A program made the translations under genes and the position numbers. The notes under the pieces were generated by a model. That model had not been told where the DNA came from, searched no databases, and saw only the letters and a list, made by a program, of their open reading frames with translations. DNA of 64,000 nt, taken from positions 558,001-622,000 of the forward strand of contig CAWENX010000009.1 of the NCBI GenBank assembly GCA_963810555.1, given 5' to 3'. How positions within the stretch are numbered: the stretch's first letter is position 1; every line of letters starts with the position of its first letter. The stretch comes from G963677325 sp963810555 (GTDB lineage Bacteria > Bacteroidota > Bacteroidia > Bacteroidales > Prolixibacteraceae). Below are positions 1-9,098 of the stretch, one piece after another.

Positions 1-1
1 G

Positions 2-707
2 CAGGATACAGGTCGTGCAAAGGAGATACTCGAAGAGGCTCAGGACTTTGCTGAAAATGCAGGGATTCTTTCAAAATCAATTATAAAAATATCACACCGT
101 ATATCAGTCGGAATTGTTGATACTGCATTGGAAGAAGAATGTAATTTTATCCTGACCGGCCGTAAAAAAGATCAGCAACTTCGTTTCGCTGTTATTCACT
201 TCAGCAATTGATATCGTTTTACAGAAAATAACCAATGAGGTTGCGATTTTGCATGGAGAGATCAAACCCGGCAAAATCAGAAAGATTCTTATACCATACG
301 GAGGAAATATTCACACGCGACTGGCAATTGAAATATCCCCGGCATTGAAGGAGTATTATAATGCAAATATTACTGTGGCTATTGTGTTCAGCCCTAATAC
401 TTCACGTCAGGACCGACAAAAGATCACCGAACAGATCAATATGGATATGACTGAAAATAATCTTGATGCAAATATTGAAATCATTTCTGACCCCGACATT
501 TTGCACGGGATATTGAAACTTGCCGAGAATACAGATCTTTTGGTGATGGGTGGCAGATCGGGAGATTTCATTGAAATACTGTTAGCCAGATCATTGGTAA
601 GGGAAATCACCGAACAAGTCCGATGTCCGGTACTTTGGTTAAAAGAATATGAGGAAAGAGAATCTTTTTTCAAATCTCTGTTTAAAACTCAAAAAATTAG
701 CGGATAG
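2..707 (+). CDS. UspA-type C-terminal region (5' end off window, apparent frameshift)
   Basis: Two reading frames together look like a universal-stress-protein region, possibly the cytoplasmic tail of a transporter that begins upstream. Frame 2 is open from the window edge to a TGA at 209-211 and reads DTGRAKEILEEAQDFAENAG and later FILTGRKK. The frame used by the long downstream ORF then continues as SLLFTSAIDIVLQKITNEVA, LHGEIKPGKIRKILIPYGGN and ends KISG. The join falls in the A-run at 164-169, where removing one A restores a continuous protein. The second half has the UspA pattern of an ILIPYGG start and a late LLVMGGRSG. It lies 2 bp before the next gene. The transporter idea is inference, because the membrane part is not in the window. 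An annotation that starts at TTG 249 would be an artefact of the shift. Confidence 0.6.
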
Positions 708-709
708 AT

Positions 710-1388
710 ATGGAAACAAAAATTCAGGATCAGTTTGTCAGATTAGCTGATAACCTATTTGCCTATTTGCCGAATTTAATCGGAGGTATATTACTGATCT
801 TATTGGGGTGGCTCGCCGGATGGATAATCAAAGAGGATACTGATTCAATTTTCAATGATCCTGCGTGTAGACCGGTTTTTAAAACGATCACCTTTTGAAG
901 CGGAGATTTCAAAAGCTGATGTCCGATACAGCCTTTATAATTTAATCGGGAATATAGGTTTTGTGATCATCTTTTTGATTTTTCTTGACAATGCATTATT
1001 AGCATGGAAGTTAAATATTCTATCGGACTTGCTAAGTAAAGGTATCCTTTTATTACCGAAAATCATTACGGCATCGGTGATCTTTGGTCTCGGATGGGTA
1101 TTGGCTTCGGTGTTGCAAATTTCAGTGTTTAAAGCTTTAAGCCGTGAAGAAATTCCAAGAGCATCTCTCATTTCTAAATTTACTAAAAGCCTTCTTTTGA
1201 TCTTTTTTTCAGCAATAGCACTTGTTGAACTTGATTTTGCCCGCGAAATTATCATTGTTGGATTTGCCACTATATTTATTACTCTCGGTGCAATTGCCAT
1301 TGTAATGACTGCCATTAGTGGTAAAGATTTTATTAAGAGAATAGGAGACTCAATTAAAGAACAACCTGATGAGGAGGAAGAAAAATAG
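710..1388 (+). CDS. Mechanosensitive-channel-like TM-helix protein, frameshifted
   Basis: A small integral membrane protein of about 225 residues, resembling the conserved TM-helix repeat proteins related to MscS channels. The first frame gives a first membrane helix with YLPNLIGGILLILLGWLAGW. The second frame gives three or four more hydrophobic stretches, including IGFVIIFLIFLDNALLAW and LLPKIITASVIFGLGWVLAS, and ends in an acidic DEEEEK tail. The frames join at the AAA at 830-832: dropping one A gives GWIIKKRILIQFSMILRVDR. No MscS beta domain is present. It is 2 bp downstream of the UspA region and upstream of a full MscS gene, so the three may be co-transcribed. The frameshift is either a sequencing error or a real break; the precise function is inferred. 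Confidence 0.55.
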
Positions 1389-1512
1389 TTTTTGTCTTTC
1401 AGAGTTTTTTGTCCTAAATTAGGGTATGCAATTAAAGATATTAACAATTGGACTAACATTTTACTTAAATCTGCCTTTAAAAATATAAGCAATACAGGTT
1501 AAAACTCCGGAT

Positions 1513-3234
1513 ATGAAAATACTATTTACAGTCATAACCACTTTAGCCTTAACTTTGGCTGGCCCTATACAGACAGGAGGTTTTGGTGCTGGGAATCATG
1601 CCCCACAGGGAAATGTTTTTAATTCAGCGGAATCAGGCAAGACCGGATGGGAAAAAATAGATGCTGATACGATCAGGAAATTACCAGAGGGTTATCCTGT
1701 TTACGGACCTTTAAATGATACGCTCTTTATGATATATGCTAAACTGGGCGCTTCCGGGGCTAAAGAAAGGGCATTGAATATTTCAAAAAAAATCAAAAGG
1801 CTTTATTCCGACAATTTCCTGAAAATAGATTCTATTGTTCAAATTAATTCGGATGATATGATTGACATAGCCTATAAGGATCTGGTGGTCATGAGTATTT
1901 CCCCAAAGGATGCCTTATTGAATAACAGGACGGAATCCGCATTAGCTAAGGAATATTGTCAAAAAATCAAAGATGCCATCACCTATGCCAGAAGACAGGA
2001 AAGCTTCACTAAACTTCTGCTGCGTACAGGCTTTGTAATACTTATATTAGCAGGAATCTGGCTTATGATCCGTCTGATAATTAAAGCTTATAAAAGTTTA
2101 AAAGATTTATTACCTGTTAAAAAGGAAAAATTGTTTAAAGATATTTCTTACAAGGGCTATACCTTTCTTACCATCGGACAGGAACTTGAAATGACTTATT
2201 TCTTGTTAAAAGTCCTGAAATGGTTTTTAATTATTTTGCTGGTTTATCTTTTACTGCCGCTTATTTTTAGTATCTTCCCATTCACGCATTCATTGGCAAA
2301 TACTCTTTTCGACCTGATATGGGACCCCTTTAAAAGTATATTTATTGCTATTTGGTCATATCTGCCGAATGTTTTTACCATTCTTGTCATATATTTCGTA
2401 ATCAAGTATTTCATACGTCTTGTAAGGTACATCTTCCAAGAGATCGGATCTGAAAAACTTAAAATCTCTGGCTTTTATCCAGAATGGGCAATGCCTACCT
2501 TCAACATTGTCCGATTTTTTCTATATGCCTTCATGTTTGTGCTGATATTTCCCTATTTACCCGGTTCAGATTCCGATATTTTCAAAGGTGTCAGTGTTTT
2601 TCTGGGTATATTGTTTTCATTGGGATCATCCAGTGCAATTGCCAACATGATTGCAGGTCTGGTTATCACATATATGCGGCCCTTTAAAATAGGCGACAGA
2701 ATCAAAATAGGAGAGCTGACAGGTGATGTGATCGAGAAAACTATGCTTGTTACAAGGCTTCGCACAATAAAAAACGAAGAAATCACCATCCCCAATTCCG
2801 CCATTTTATCAGGTAACACTATCAATTATTCTACTTTCAGTAAAAATGGGGGTCTTATTATTCATTCTACAGTAACAATTGGCTATAATGTCCCATGGAA
2901 AGATATGCATCAGGCGTTGATAGACGCAGCACTGAGAACAAAAAAGGTTTTAAGCAAACCTCAACCATTCGTTTTACAAACTAACCTGAATGATTTTTAC
3001 GTTTCATATCAGATAAATGCATATACTGATGAAGCAAGTCAGCAATCGTTTATTTATTCCGAACTTCATCAAAATATTCAGGATGTTTGTTTTGAAAGAG
3101 GAATCGAAATACTTTCCCCTCATTATCATGCTGCAAGAGACGGGAATGCGACAGCCATTCCAAACCAGTATCTTCCTCCCGATTATTCATCACCGGGATT
3201 TAAAATTAATATGGAAAAGAATAACAAGACTTAA
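1513..3234 (+). CDS. MscS family mechanosensitive ion channel with N-terminal periplasmic domain
   Basis: Probable mechanosensitive channel that opens under membrane tension and releases solutes on hypo-osmotic shock. The 573-residue protein starts with a signal-like segment (MKILFTVITTLALTLAGPI), followed by a soluble region of about 150 residues. Several hydrophobic helices follow, including LLRTGFVILILAGIWLMIRL, WFLIILLVYLLLPLIFSIF and FVLIFPYLPG. The conserved MscS pore helix and beta domain follow: LGSSSAIANMIAGLVITYMR, then FKIGDRIKIGELTGDVIEKT and the strand TIPNSAILSG. The length matches larger MscS homologues rather than the compact 280-residue form. It is followed after 18 bp by a second, smaller MscS gene on the same strand, so an operon is likely. 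The family assignment is firm; conductance and gating are unknown. Confidence 0.9.
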   Translation: MKILFTVITTLALTLAGPIQTGGFGAGNHAPQGNVFNSAESGKTGWEKIDADTIRKLPEGYPVYGPLNDTLFMIYAKLGASGAKERALNISKKIKRLYSDNFLKIDSIVQINSDDMIDIAYKDLVVMSISPKDALLNNRTESALAKEYCQKIKDAITYARRQESFTKLLLRTGFVILILAGIWLMIRLIIKAYKSLKDLLPVKKEKLFKDISYKGYTFLTIGQELEMTYFLLKVLKWFLIILLVYLLLPLIFSIFPFTHSLANTLFDLIWDPFKSIFIAIWSYLPNVFTILVIYFVIKYFIRLVRYIFQEIGSEKLKISGFYPEWAMPTFNIVRFFLYAFMFVLIFPYLPGSDSDIFKGVSVFLGILFSLGSSSAIANMIAGLVITYMRPFKIGDRIKIGELTGDVIEKTMLVTRLRTIKNEEITIPNSAILSGNTINYSTFSKNGGLIIHSTVTIGYNVPWKDMHQALIDAALRTKKVLSKPQPFVLQTNLNDFYVSYQINAYTDEASQQSFIYSELHQNIQDVCFERGIEILSPHYHAARDGNATAIPNQYLPPDYSSPGFKINMEKNNKT

Positions 3235-3252
3235 TATAGGAATTAGAGCTTT

Positions 3253-4068
3253 ATGAAAGAATTTTTGAAATATAAATTGATCGACACGTCCGATTATATT
3301 CTAAAGGTATCTAACCTTCTGGGATTGTTGATTTTAATATTGTGCACTGTATTAATTATTTTTCTGGTTAAAAGAGTAATTTATAAATCACATAAGATAT
3401 TTGTCCCCAAAAAATATGCACTTTATCAGCTGTTTAAATATTTTTTCATTGTAGTGTCTGTTGTTTTGAGCTTCAAAATAATTGGCTTTGATATTTCATT
3501 GCTTTTAGCCGGTTCGGCAGCCTTACTTGTTGGTGTCGGATTAGGTATTCAACATATTTTCAGCGATTTTATCTCAGGAATTGTTATACTGATTGAAGGA
3601 ACCATTAAAGTGGATGATATAATTGATATAAGTGGTATAATTTGTAAGGTACAGGATATAAACTTTCGGACAACAAAGGTTCTTACAAGGGACGACAAAT
3701 ATATCATTGTACCCAATTCAGAATTGACCAAAAACCATATTATCAACTGGACCCACAGCAAAATTATTTCACGTTTTGATATTTCATTTGGAGTGGATTA
3801 CTCCTCCGATATTCATCTCGTTATTGATATTCTCGAAAAGGAAGCTTTGGACCATCCTTTTGTCTTAAAAGAGCCCAAACCATTCGCACGTTTCAATGAT
3901 TGCGGTAATTCCTCATTACTCTTTACAATATATTTCTGGGCCAAAGAAGTTTTCAGGGTAGAGAACATTAAAAGTGATCTCCGTATTAAAATTTTTGAAG
4001 ATTTCAAACGAAATGGAATTCAAATTCCATTTCCACAAAGGGTGGTTCATCTTAAAGAGAATCAGTGA
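3253..4068 (+). CDS. Small MscS family mechanosensitive ion channel
   Basis: A compact MscS homologue of 271 residues. Hydrophobic helices near residues 15-40 and 55-75 are followed by the pore-lining segment AALLVGVGLGIQHIFSDFIS. The beta domain has IVILIEGTIKVDDIIDISGI and the conserved strand IIVPNSELTKNHIINWTHS. The C-terminal alpha/beta domain ends near IPFPQRVVHL, the usual end of MscS proteins. It begins 18 bp after the larger MscS gene and probably shares its transcript. It is convergent with the third MscS gene at 4228-5277. Having several non-identical MscS paralogues side by side suggests graded responses to osmotic shock, which is an inference. Confidence 0.9.
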   Translation: MKEFLKYKLIDTSDYILKVSNLLGLLILILCTVLIIFLVKRVIYKSHKIFVPKKYALYQLFKYFFIVVSVVLSFKIIGFDISLLLAGSAALLVGVGLGIQHIFSDFISGIVILIEGTIKVDDIIDISGIICKVQDINFRTTKVLTRDDKYIIVPNSELTKNHIINWTHSKIISRFDISFGVDYSSDIHLVIDILEKEALDHPFVLKEPKPFARFNDCGNSSLLFTIYFWAKEVFRVENIKSDLRIKIFEDFKRNGIQIPFPQRVVHLKENQ

Positions 4069-4227
4069 AATTAATCACGAATTAGGAATTAGACCTTGAA
4101 CGGAAAACGGAGACAGGAGACAAGGAAGAATTAAATCAAAGAACTGAATTCATATTAAAAGATCATAACGACGCCGGCAAAGACGCAGTCAGATACAATA
4201 TTGCCATAATTCGTAATTCGTGATTGA
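4069..4227. repeat. Convergent intergenic spacer with 7-bp words and an inverted repeat
   Basis: The spacer between two convergent MscS genes carries heptad words at 4102-4129 (GGAAAAC, GGAGACA, GGAGACA, AGGAAGA). The spacer edges carry an imperfect inverted repeat: TAATCACGAATTA near 4072-4084 and its near complement TAATTCGTGATTGAT near 4210-4224. The GGAGACA word recurs in reverse orientation at 5377-5411, on the other side of the next gene. Confidence 0.6.
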
Positions 4228-5277
4228 TTATACGGAATGAACTCTGATTCTCGCAAAGGAGCCGGGATAATTTTTATTGATAAAATCGATCAGTTTTTCC
4301 CTTATTTCAGTCCTCAGATTCCAATTTTTAGAAGAATCGGAACTGCTAAGCAATATCCTGATTTCCTTATAATGTTCTGTTGTATTTGTCACCTGTACAT
4401 TTACAACCTTTTCATCCCAATTGAGGTTATCCTTCAACATATCAGGCAAAATCTTTCTTATACTTTCCACCGGGAAACTGTAATCGGTATATAAAAAAAT
4501 TGTGCCAATAATGTCGGCGTTTGTATGAGTCCAGTTTTGAAAAGGGTTCTCAAGGAAAAATGTGACAGGCACTATAAGCCTCCTTTCATCCCAGATCTTT
4601 ACCACTACATAGGTTAAATTGATTTCTTCGATCCTCCCCCATTCCCCCTGCACAATCACAACATCATCAAGACGGATCGGTTCGGCTATTGCAAGTTGAA
4701 TTCCGGCCAATATCAAACCCAGACTTTTTTGTGCTGCAAAGCCAATAATGATTCCCACAATTCCAGCTGAAGTCAGCAGCTTCAAACCTATTGATTTTGC
4801 TTGTTTAAATGTAAGTAAAGCAACAGCAATGGCAATGATAATTATTAGCGTATTGGCAATAATCTTGAATACCTTAATCTGTGTCAGACTTTTGCGGGCT
4901 TTTAGATTATCCGGTATACCAACATTTAGTCTGTTTTGCAAATAATATTCACCGACTTTTATAAATTGGATGGATATCCAGGCAATTGAGAAAACCAGTA
5001 ATAATGTATTGATATGAAATAAATAAGGGAATATAGTTGTTTTATGGAAAAAGATATGGCTAAAAATTTTTAACAGAATCCAGTAAATCAACCACAATGC
5101 CGGAATCTTAAAAAGATCTAAAATAAATTCATCGATTATCCCTGATTTTTTTAAAATTTTCTTTTTGAAGTGTTTAAATAAATACCTGTATATAAAGAAT
5201 ATAATTAATAGCAGTACAATAAAAGCTGCTGTAACAAACACAAGATGTACCGTTTCATTATTAAAATACTGGTTCAC
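4228..5277 (-). CDS. MscS family mechanosensitive ion channel
   Basis: Third MscS-type channel of the block, 349 residues, on the minus strand. It has N-terminal membrane helices (VHLVFVTAAFIVLLLIIFFI, FKIPALWLIYWILLKIFSHI, TLLLVFSIAWISIQFIKVG) and the helix IIANTLIIIIAIAVALLTF. The pore segment LTSAGIVGIIIGFAAQKSLG follows, then a beta domain with EPIRLDDVVIVQGEWGRIEE, where GEWG is typical of one MscS subgroup. The strand RLIVPVTFFLENPFQNWTH marks the end of the beta domain. The C-terminal domain is shorter than in the first paralogue. It is convergent with the plus-strand MscS genes and lies downstream of nhaD on the same strand, separated by about 137 bp of repeat-rich DNA. Confidence 0.9.
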   Translation of the reverse strand: MNQYFNNETVHLVFVTAAFIVLLLIIFFIYRYLFKHFKKKILKKSGIIDEFILDLFKIPALWLIYWILLKIFSHIFFHKTTIFPYLFHINTLLLVFSIAWISIQFIKVGEYYLQNRLNVGIPDNLKARKSLTQIKVFKIIANTLIIIIAIAVALLTFKQAKSIGLKLLTSAGIVGIIIGFAAQKSLGLILAGIQLAIAEPIRLDDVVIVQGEWGRIEEINLTYVVVKIWDERRLIVPVTFFLENPFQNWTHTNADIIGTIFLYTDYSFPVESIRKILPDMLKDNLNWDEKVVNVQVTNTTEHYKEIRILLSSSDSSKNWNLRTEIREKLIDFINKNYPGSFARIRVHSV

Positions 5278-5362
5278 AGAAATACTAAGAATTAAGAATC
5301 AGACTTTAGACTAAAAGCTGAAGGCTTTAGAGCAGAGAATGCAGACAGGGAACTGATTAAAA

Positions 5363-5411
5363 TTATTTCCTATTCCTTTCTCCGGTTTCCTGTCTCCCTT
5401 CTCCGGTCTCC
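5363..5411. repeat. Heptad array (TTCTCC/TGTCTCC words)
   Basis: Five consecutive 7-bp words at 5377-5411: TTTCTCC, GGTTTCC, TGTCTCC, CTTCTCC, GGTCTCC. A less regular upstream part lies at 5363-5376. The array ends 3 bp before the nhaD stop codon. Its word is the reverse complement of the GGAGACA word at 4102-4129, so the MscS gene between them is bracketed by inverted arrays. Confidence 0.65.
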
Positions 5412-5414
5412 ATT

Positions 5415-6683
5415 TTAATGCACCAGCCATTGCTGTAAAATATATACCCCCAGCCCCGCAAAGAAACCTAACAGCGCAAGCCAACTAATGTTCTTAAGAT
5501 ACCAGAAAAAGTTGATTTTTTCTATCCCCATTACTGCAACTCCTGCTGCTGATCCTATAATTACTGCACTTCCACCAGTTCCGGCAGCGAGAGCAAGAAA
5601 TTCCCAAAATACATGGTCAGTAGGGAACATCTCAAGACTGAACATTCCCTGCGCTGCGGCAACAAGGGGAACATTGTCAATTATAGCAGAGATAATACCC
5701 AGTATTGTTCCCGTGATATAAACATTCTTTATATGAAGAACTACATATTTTGCCATATTTTCAAGAATCCCGAATGACTGCAATGCAGAAACCGCAAGAA
5801 GGATTCCCAGAAAAAAAAGGATGCTGGAAGTGTCGATTCTCCGTAAGGCATTGGCGACAGAATATTTGTAACGTTCATCAGGATGCTTGCTCAGATGAAT
5901 AATGCTGCTGACAATCCATATCATACCAAGAGCAAGCAACATTCCCATAAACGGAGGCATATGAGTAACTGTTTTGAAAATGGGAACAAATATCAGTAAA
6001 CCTACACCAGTAAATAACATGATATTACTTTCAAACGGATGTTTACCTTTCTTTTCTTCGGCAGGATTTATATACTGTTTTCTGAATTTGAAGACCATAA
6101 CCAATAAAGGGAGCAATGTAACCATAACGCTTGCCGGTAAGGTTTTTATTATGATATTTAAAGCCGTAATCTGGCCGCCAATCCAAAGCATTGTAGTAGT
6201 TACATCACCTAAAGGCGACCAGGCGCCCCCGGAATTTGCCGCGATGATCACCATTGAAACAAACCACAAACGGTCTTTCTTTTCGCGAATCAGCTTATTG
6301 CACAGAGAAGTCATGACAATTGCAGTGGTGAGGTTATCCAGAATAGCTGAAAGGAAGAATGTGATAAAAGTTACAAGGACTAACAACTGAGGTTTGGACC
6401 TGGTCCGCACGGAATCCGTAATGATGTTAAAACCATGATGTGAATCGACAACTTCGACAATGGTCATAGCCCCCATTAAGAAGAAAAGTATTGCAGCTAT
6501 TTCTCCCAGATGTTCGATAAGCTTACCTTCAGAAGCTGAAACATCAGTTACGTTTAAAAAATATAAAAGCCAGCAAAATACCCCGGTAAGAAGGGCTGCA
6601 GCAGCTTTATCAATTTTTATTTTATGCTCAAAAGCAATTGCCAAATAGCCAAGGACAAAAATCAGAATTGTTGCATTGGTCAT
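5415..6683 (-). CDS. nhaD: NhaD-type sodium/proton antiporter
   Basis: Predicted Na+/H+ antiporter of the NhaD/ion-transporter superfamily, exporting sodium at the cytoplasmic membrane. The 422-residue protein is hydrophobic throughout, with roughly 11-12 membrane helices. Motifs expected for NhaD are visible: HLGEIAAILFFLMGAMTIVE, FFLSAILDNLTTAIVMTSL (the DNLTT motif), NSGGAWSPLGDVTTTMLW (the SPxGDVTT motif) and, near the C terminus, ISAIIDNVPLVAAAQGM (the DNVPLVAA repeat of the first motif). These paired DN motifs are characteristic of the family. It is divergent from the trehalose gene, with a 104-bp region between them. The pairing with MscS channels and trehalose synthesis supports a role in salt tolerance. 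Confidence 0.9.
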   Translation of the reverse strand: MTNATILIFVLGYLAIAFEHKIKIDKAAAALLTGVFCWLLYFLNVTDVSASEGKLIEHLGEIAAILFFLMGAMTIVEVVDSHHGFNIITDSVRTRSKPQLLVLVTFITFFLSAILDNLTTAIVMTSLCNKLIREKKDRLWFVSMVIIAANSGGAWSPLGDVTTTMLWIGGQITALNIIIKTLPASVMVTLLPLLVMVFKFRKQYINPAEEKKGKHPFESNIMLFTGVGLLIFVPIFKTVTHMPPFMGMLLALGMIWIVSSIIHLSKHPDERYKYSVANALRRIDTSSILFFLGILLAVSALQSFGILENMAKYVVLHIKNVYITGTILGIISAIIDNVPLVAAAQGMFSLEMFPTDHVFWEFLALAAGTGGSAVIIGSAAGVAVMGIEKINFFWYLKNISWLALLGFFAGLGVYILQQWLVH

Positions 6684-6732
6684 ATCATTTCACTTATCAA
6701 TATTTAATAGTAAATTAATTATTCTTTCAGGT

Positions 6733-6740
6733 TATCTTTG
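6733..6740 (+). promoter_or_regulatory. Candidate -7 box (TAnnTTTG) for otsAB
   Basis: TATCTTTG matches the Bacteroidota -7 consensus TAnnTTTG and lies about 48 bp before the otsA start in the nhaD/otsA divergent region. I see no clear TTTG at the expected upstream distance, so the assignment is tentative. Confidence 0.35.
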
Positions 6741-6787
6741 CAAAAGTATTAATTATTGCGTAATTTAAAGGATTAAAACCCTGTGAT

Positions 6788-8215
6788 ATGTCAGAAAAAA
6801 CCCATTTTCAAAGGCTGGTAATTGCCGCTTACCGGCTGCCTTTCAAATTTACAAAAGTAAAAGATGGCTATAAAGCTGTTCAAAATTCAGGAGGCCTTGT
6901 ATCAGCGATGCTCGCCTTGTCTGAAAACTTTATGAGAAGTAAAAGCCAGGTTATCAAGAGCAAAATACTTTGGACAGGGATGGCTGAGGCTTTACCGGAT
7001 GATTTTTCAACAACAAAATATGAGAATGAGCATTTCGATATCGCACCGGTCAAAATTCCTTCTAAATTGAATACTTTGTATTATGGGGGTTTCTGTAATG
7101 ATCTGCTCTGGCCATTGTTTCACTATTTTCCTACTTATGCTGTTTTTAATGACGATTATTTTCAGGCTTACAAAGAGGCAAACAGTAAATTTTGTGATAA
7201 AATTATCAAAAATATCAAACCAGGTGATTTTGTCTGGGTGCATGATTATCAACTGTTACTGCTTCCGGAAATGATCCGGGAAAAAGTACCTGATGTTACT
7301 ATTGGTTTTTTCCTCCATATACCTTTCCCTTCATTTGAAATTTTCAGATTATTACCCCGTCACTGGCGGGAAGCTATAATTCATGGAATGCTGGGAGCCG
7401 ATTTAATCGGATTTCATACAAACGACTATACCCGGTGCTTCTTAAAATCAGTCAAACGAACTACCGGTTTTGAATGCAGTCAAAATATCATCTACACTCA
7501 AAATAAGCTGGTTAAAGCTGATGCATTCCCGATTGGCATTGACTATGAAAAATTTCATAATGCATGTCTGAGCAAAAAAGTATTAACCGAAAAACACAAG
7601 ATTAAAAAAACACTTTCAGGACAAAAACTAATTTTCTCGGTTGACAGACTTGATTATACAAAAGGTTTGCTTTTACGGCTTAAAGGGTATGAAACTTTCC
7701 TTGAAAAATTTCCGGAATGGCATACCAAAGTCGTATTCAATATGGTTGTGGTGCCTTCACGTGACAATATCGAAAGATACCGAAAGATGAAAAAGGAAAT
7801 AGAATCAACCGTGGGGCGTATAAATGGCAAATACAGTTCATTGGCCTGGCAGCCCATCATTTACCAATACAAGTCTTCTGAACTTTAACGAATGGTTGCC
7901 CTTTATGATCTAAGCGATGTCGGACTGATTACCCCCCTGCGGGACGGGATGAACCTTGTAGCAAAGGAATATATATGTTGTCAGGTTGAAAATAAAGGTG
8001 TTTTAATATTAAGTGAAATGGCCGGTGCAGCAGCCGAATTAAACGAGGCTTTTATAATTAACCCTGTCGATGATAAAGAAATGGCAGAAGCGATTTACAA
8101 TGCCCTTGAAATGAAACCCGAAGAAAAAAACAGAAAGCTTGAAAGAATGCAGCAAAGGATTTCAAGCTATAATGTTTTCACCTGGGCTTATGATTTTTTT
8201 AACCAGACATACTGA
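6788..8215 (+). CDS. otsA: Trehalose-6-phosphate synthase domain of fused OtsA-OtsB (interrupted frame)
   Basis: GT20 trehalose-6-phosphate synthase, which joins UDP-glucose and glucose-6-phosphate. It is the first half of what reads as one bifunctional protein of about 740 residues. Visible family motifs are KFCDKIIKNIKPGDFVWVHD with YQLLLLPEMI, FFLHIPFPSFEIFRLLP, DLIGFHTNDYTR, FSVDRLDYTKGL and, after the break, GLITPLRDGMNLVAKEYI. A TAA at 7886-7888 interrupts the frame, but the reading frame is the same on both sides. Removing one T near 7877 and adding one A near 7891 restores YKSLNFNEMVALYDLSD, the expected sequence, so two compensating indels lie within about 20 bp. Another single-base shift near 8208 leads from DFFNQT into TDTKEQQK of the phosphatase half. 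Trehalose is a compatible solute, consistent with the neighbours. Confidence 0.85.
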
Positions 8216-9012
8216 CACCAAAGAACAACAAAAATTGATGAATGTAAAATTTATTGACAATACAATTTCTTCAAAAATTGTATCAGAATACAAACAAGCC
8301 ACTCGCCGGATTTTCTTTCTCGATTATGATGGAACGCTTGTTTCTTTTGCCAAATATCCTGAAATGGCAACAATAGATGAAAGCGCGTTGGAAATCATAA
8401 GGAAATTAGCTAATAATCCCAGAAATGATGTTGTAATTATCAGCGGGAGGGACAAAGAATTTCTTGAACGGCAATTCTCAGGCGTCCATGTTGACTTTAG
8501 TGGCCGAGCATGGCTATTTTATTAAAAAAGAGGGTGAAAACTGGGAAGCAACCATTAACTCAAAAGGGAACTGGAAAAAAGCTGTTATGCCGATCCTTAA
8601 TGAATATGTAAACCGGTGTAATGGTACTTTTATTGAGGAAAAAACCGGAAGCCTCGCGTGGCATTACCGCAACGCAGATCTTGATTATGCTCAATTGCGC
8701 CTCCATGAATTGCGTGACGATCTTACTGAAATAATCCGGCATAAAACAGAATTCGAAATACTTGAGGGTAATAAAGTATTGGAGGTGAAATGTGGAAGAT
8801 ACGATAAGGGACAGGCAGCCAACGCTTTATTGAAAAATAACAGCTATGATTTTATTCTGGCTGCCGGGGATGATAAAACCGATGAGACTGTTTTCAAAGT
8901 TTTACCGGAGGATTCGTTCACAATCAGGGTTGGATTAAGCCCCTCCTTGGCCAGGTATAATGTATCAGATTATTCCATTTTATTGAAATTACTTAATACC
9001 CTGGTTGAATAA
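8216..9012 (+). CDS. otsB: Trehalose-6-phosphate phosphatase domain of fused OtsA-OtsB (frameshifted)
   Basis: HAD-family trehalose-6-phosphate phosphatase, completing trehalose synthesis. The HAD motif I is IFFLDYDGTLV and motif II is DVVIISGRDKEFLERQF. After a frameshift come LVAEHGYFIKKEGENWEA and motif IV DFILAAGDDKTDETVF. The shift lies in TTT at 8496-8498; dropping one T gives VHVDLVAEHGYF. The start is not independent: the frame enters from the synthase domain (TDTKEQQKLMNVKFIDNTIS), so this is the C-terminal half of a fusion, as is common in Bacteroidota. The phosphatase segment alone can be read as separate ORFs at 8139-8525 and 8464-9012, which are pieces of one domain. Confidence 0.8.
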
Positions 9013-9098
9013 GCTATTACGGTTTATATTTTGATAAATTGTTCCAATTTGATAATAATGTATGCCACAAAACAGCAGGCATATATATAAATTATAAT

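Noticed and set aside
935..1492. Minus-strand ORF of 185 codons opposite the TM-helix gene
   Set aside because: Shadow of the real plus-strand frame; no family motif and odd composition.
7886..7894. Programmed frameshift or stop-codon readthrough in otsA
   Set aside because: No slippery site or stimulatory structure is evident, and two compensating homopolymer indels explain the sequence better.
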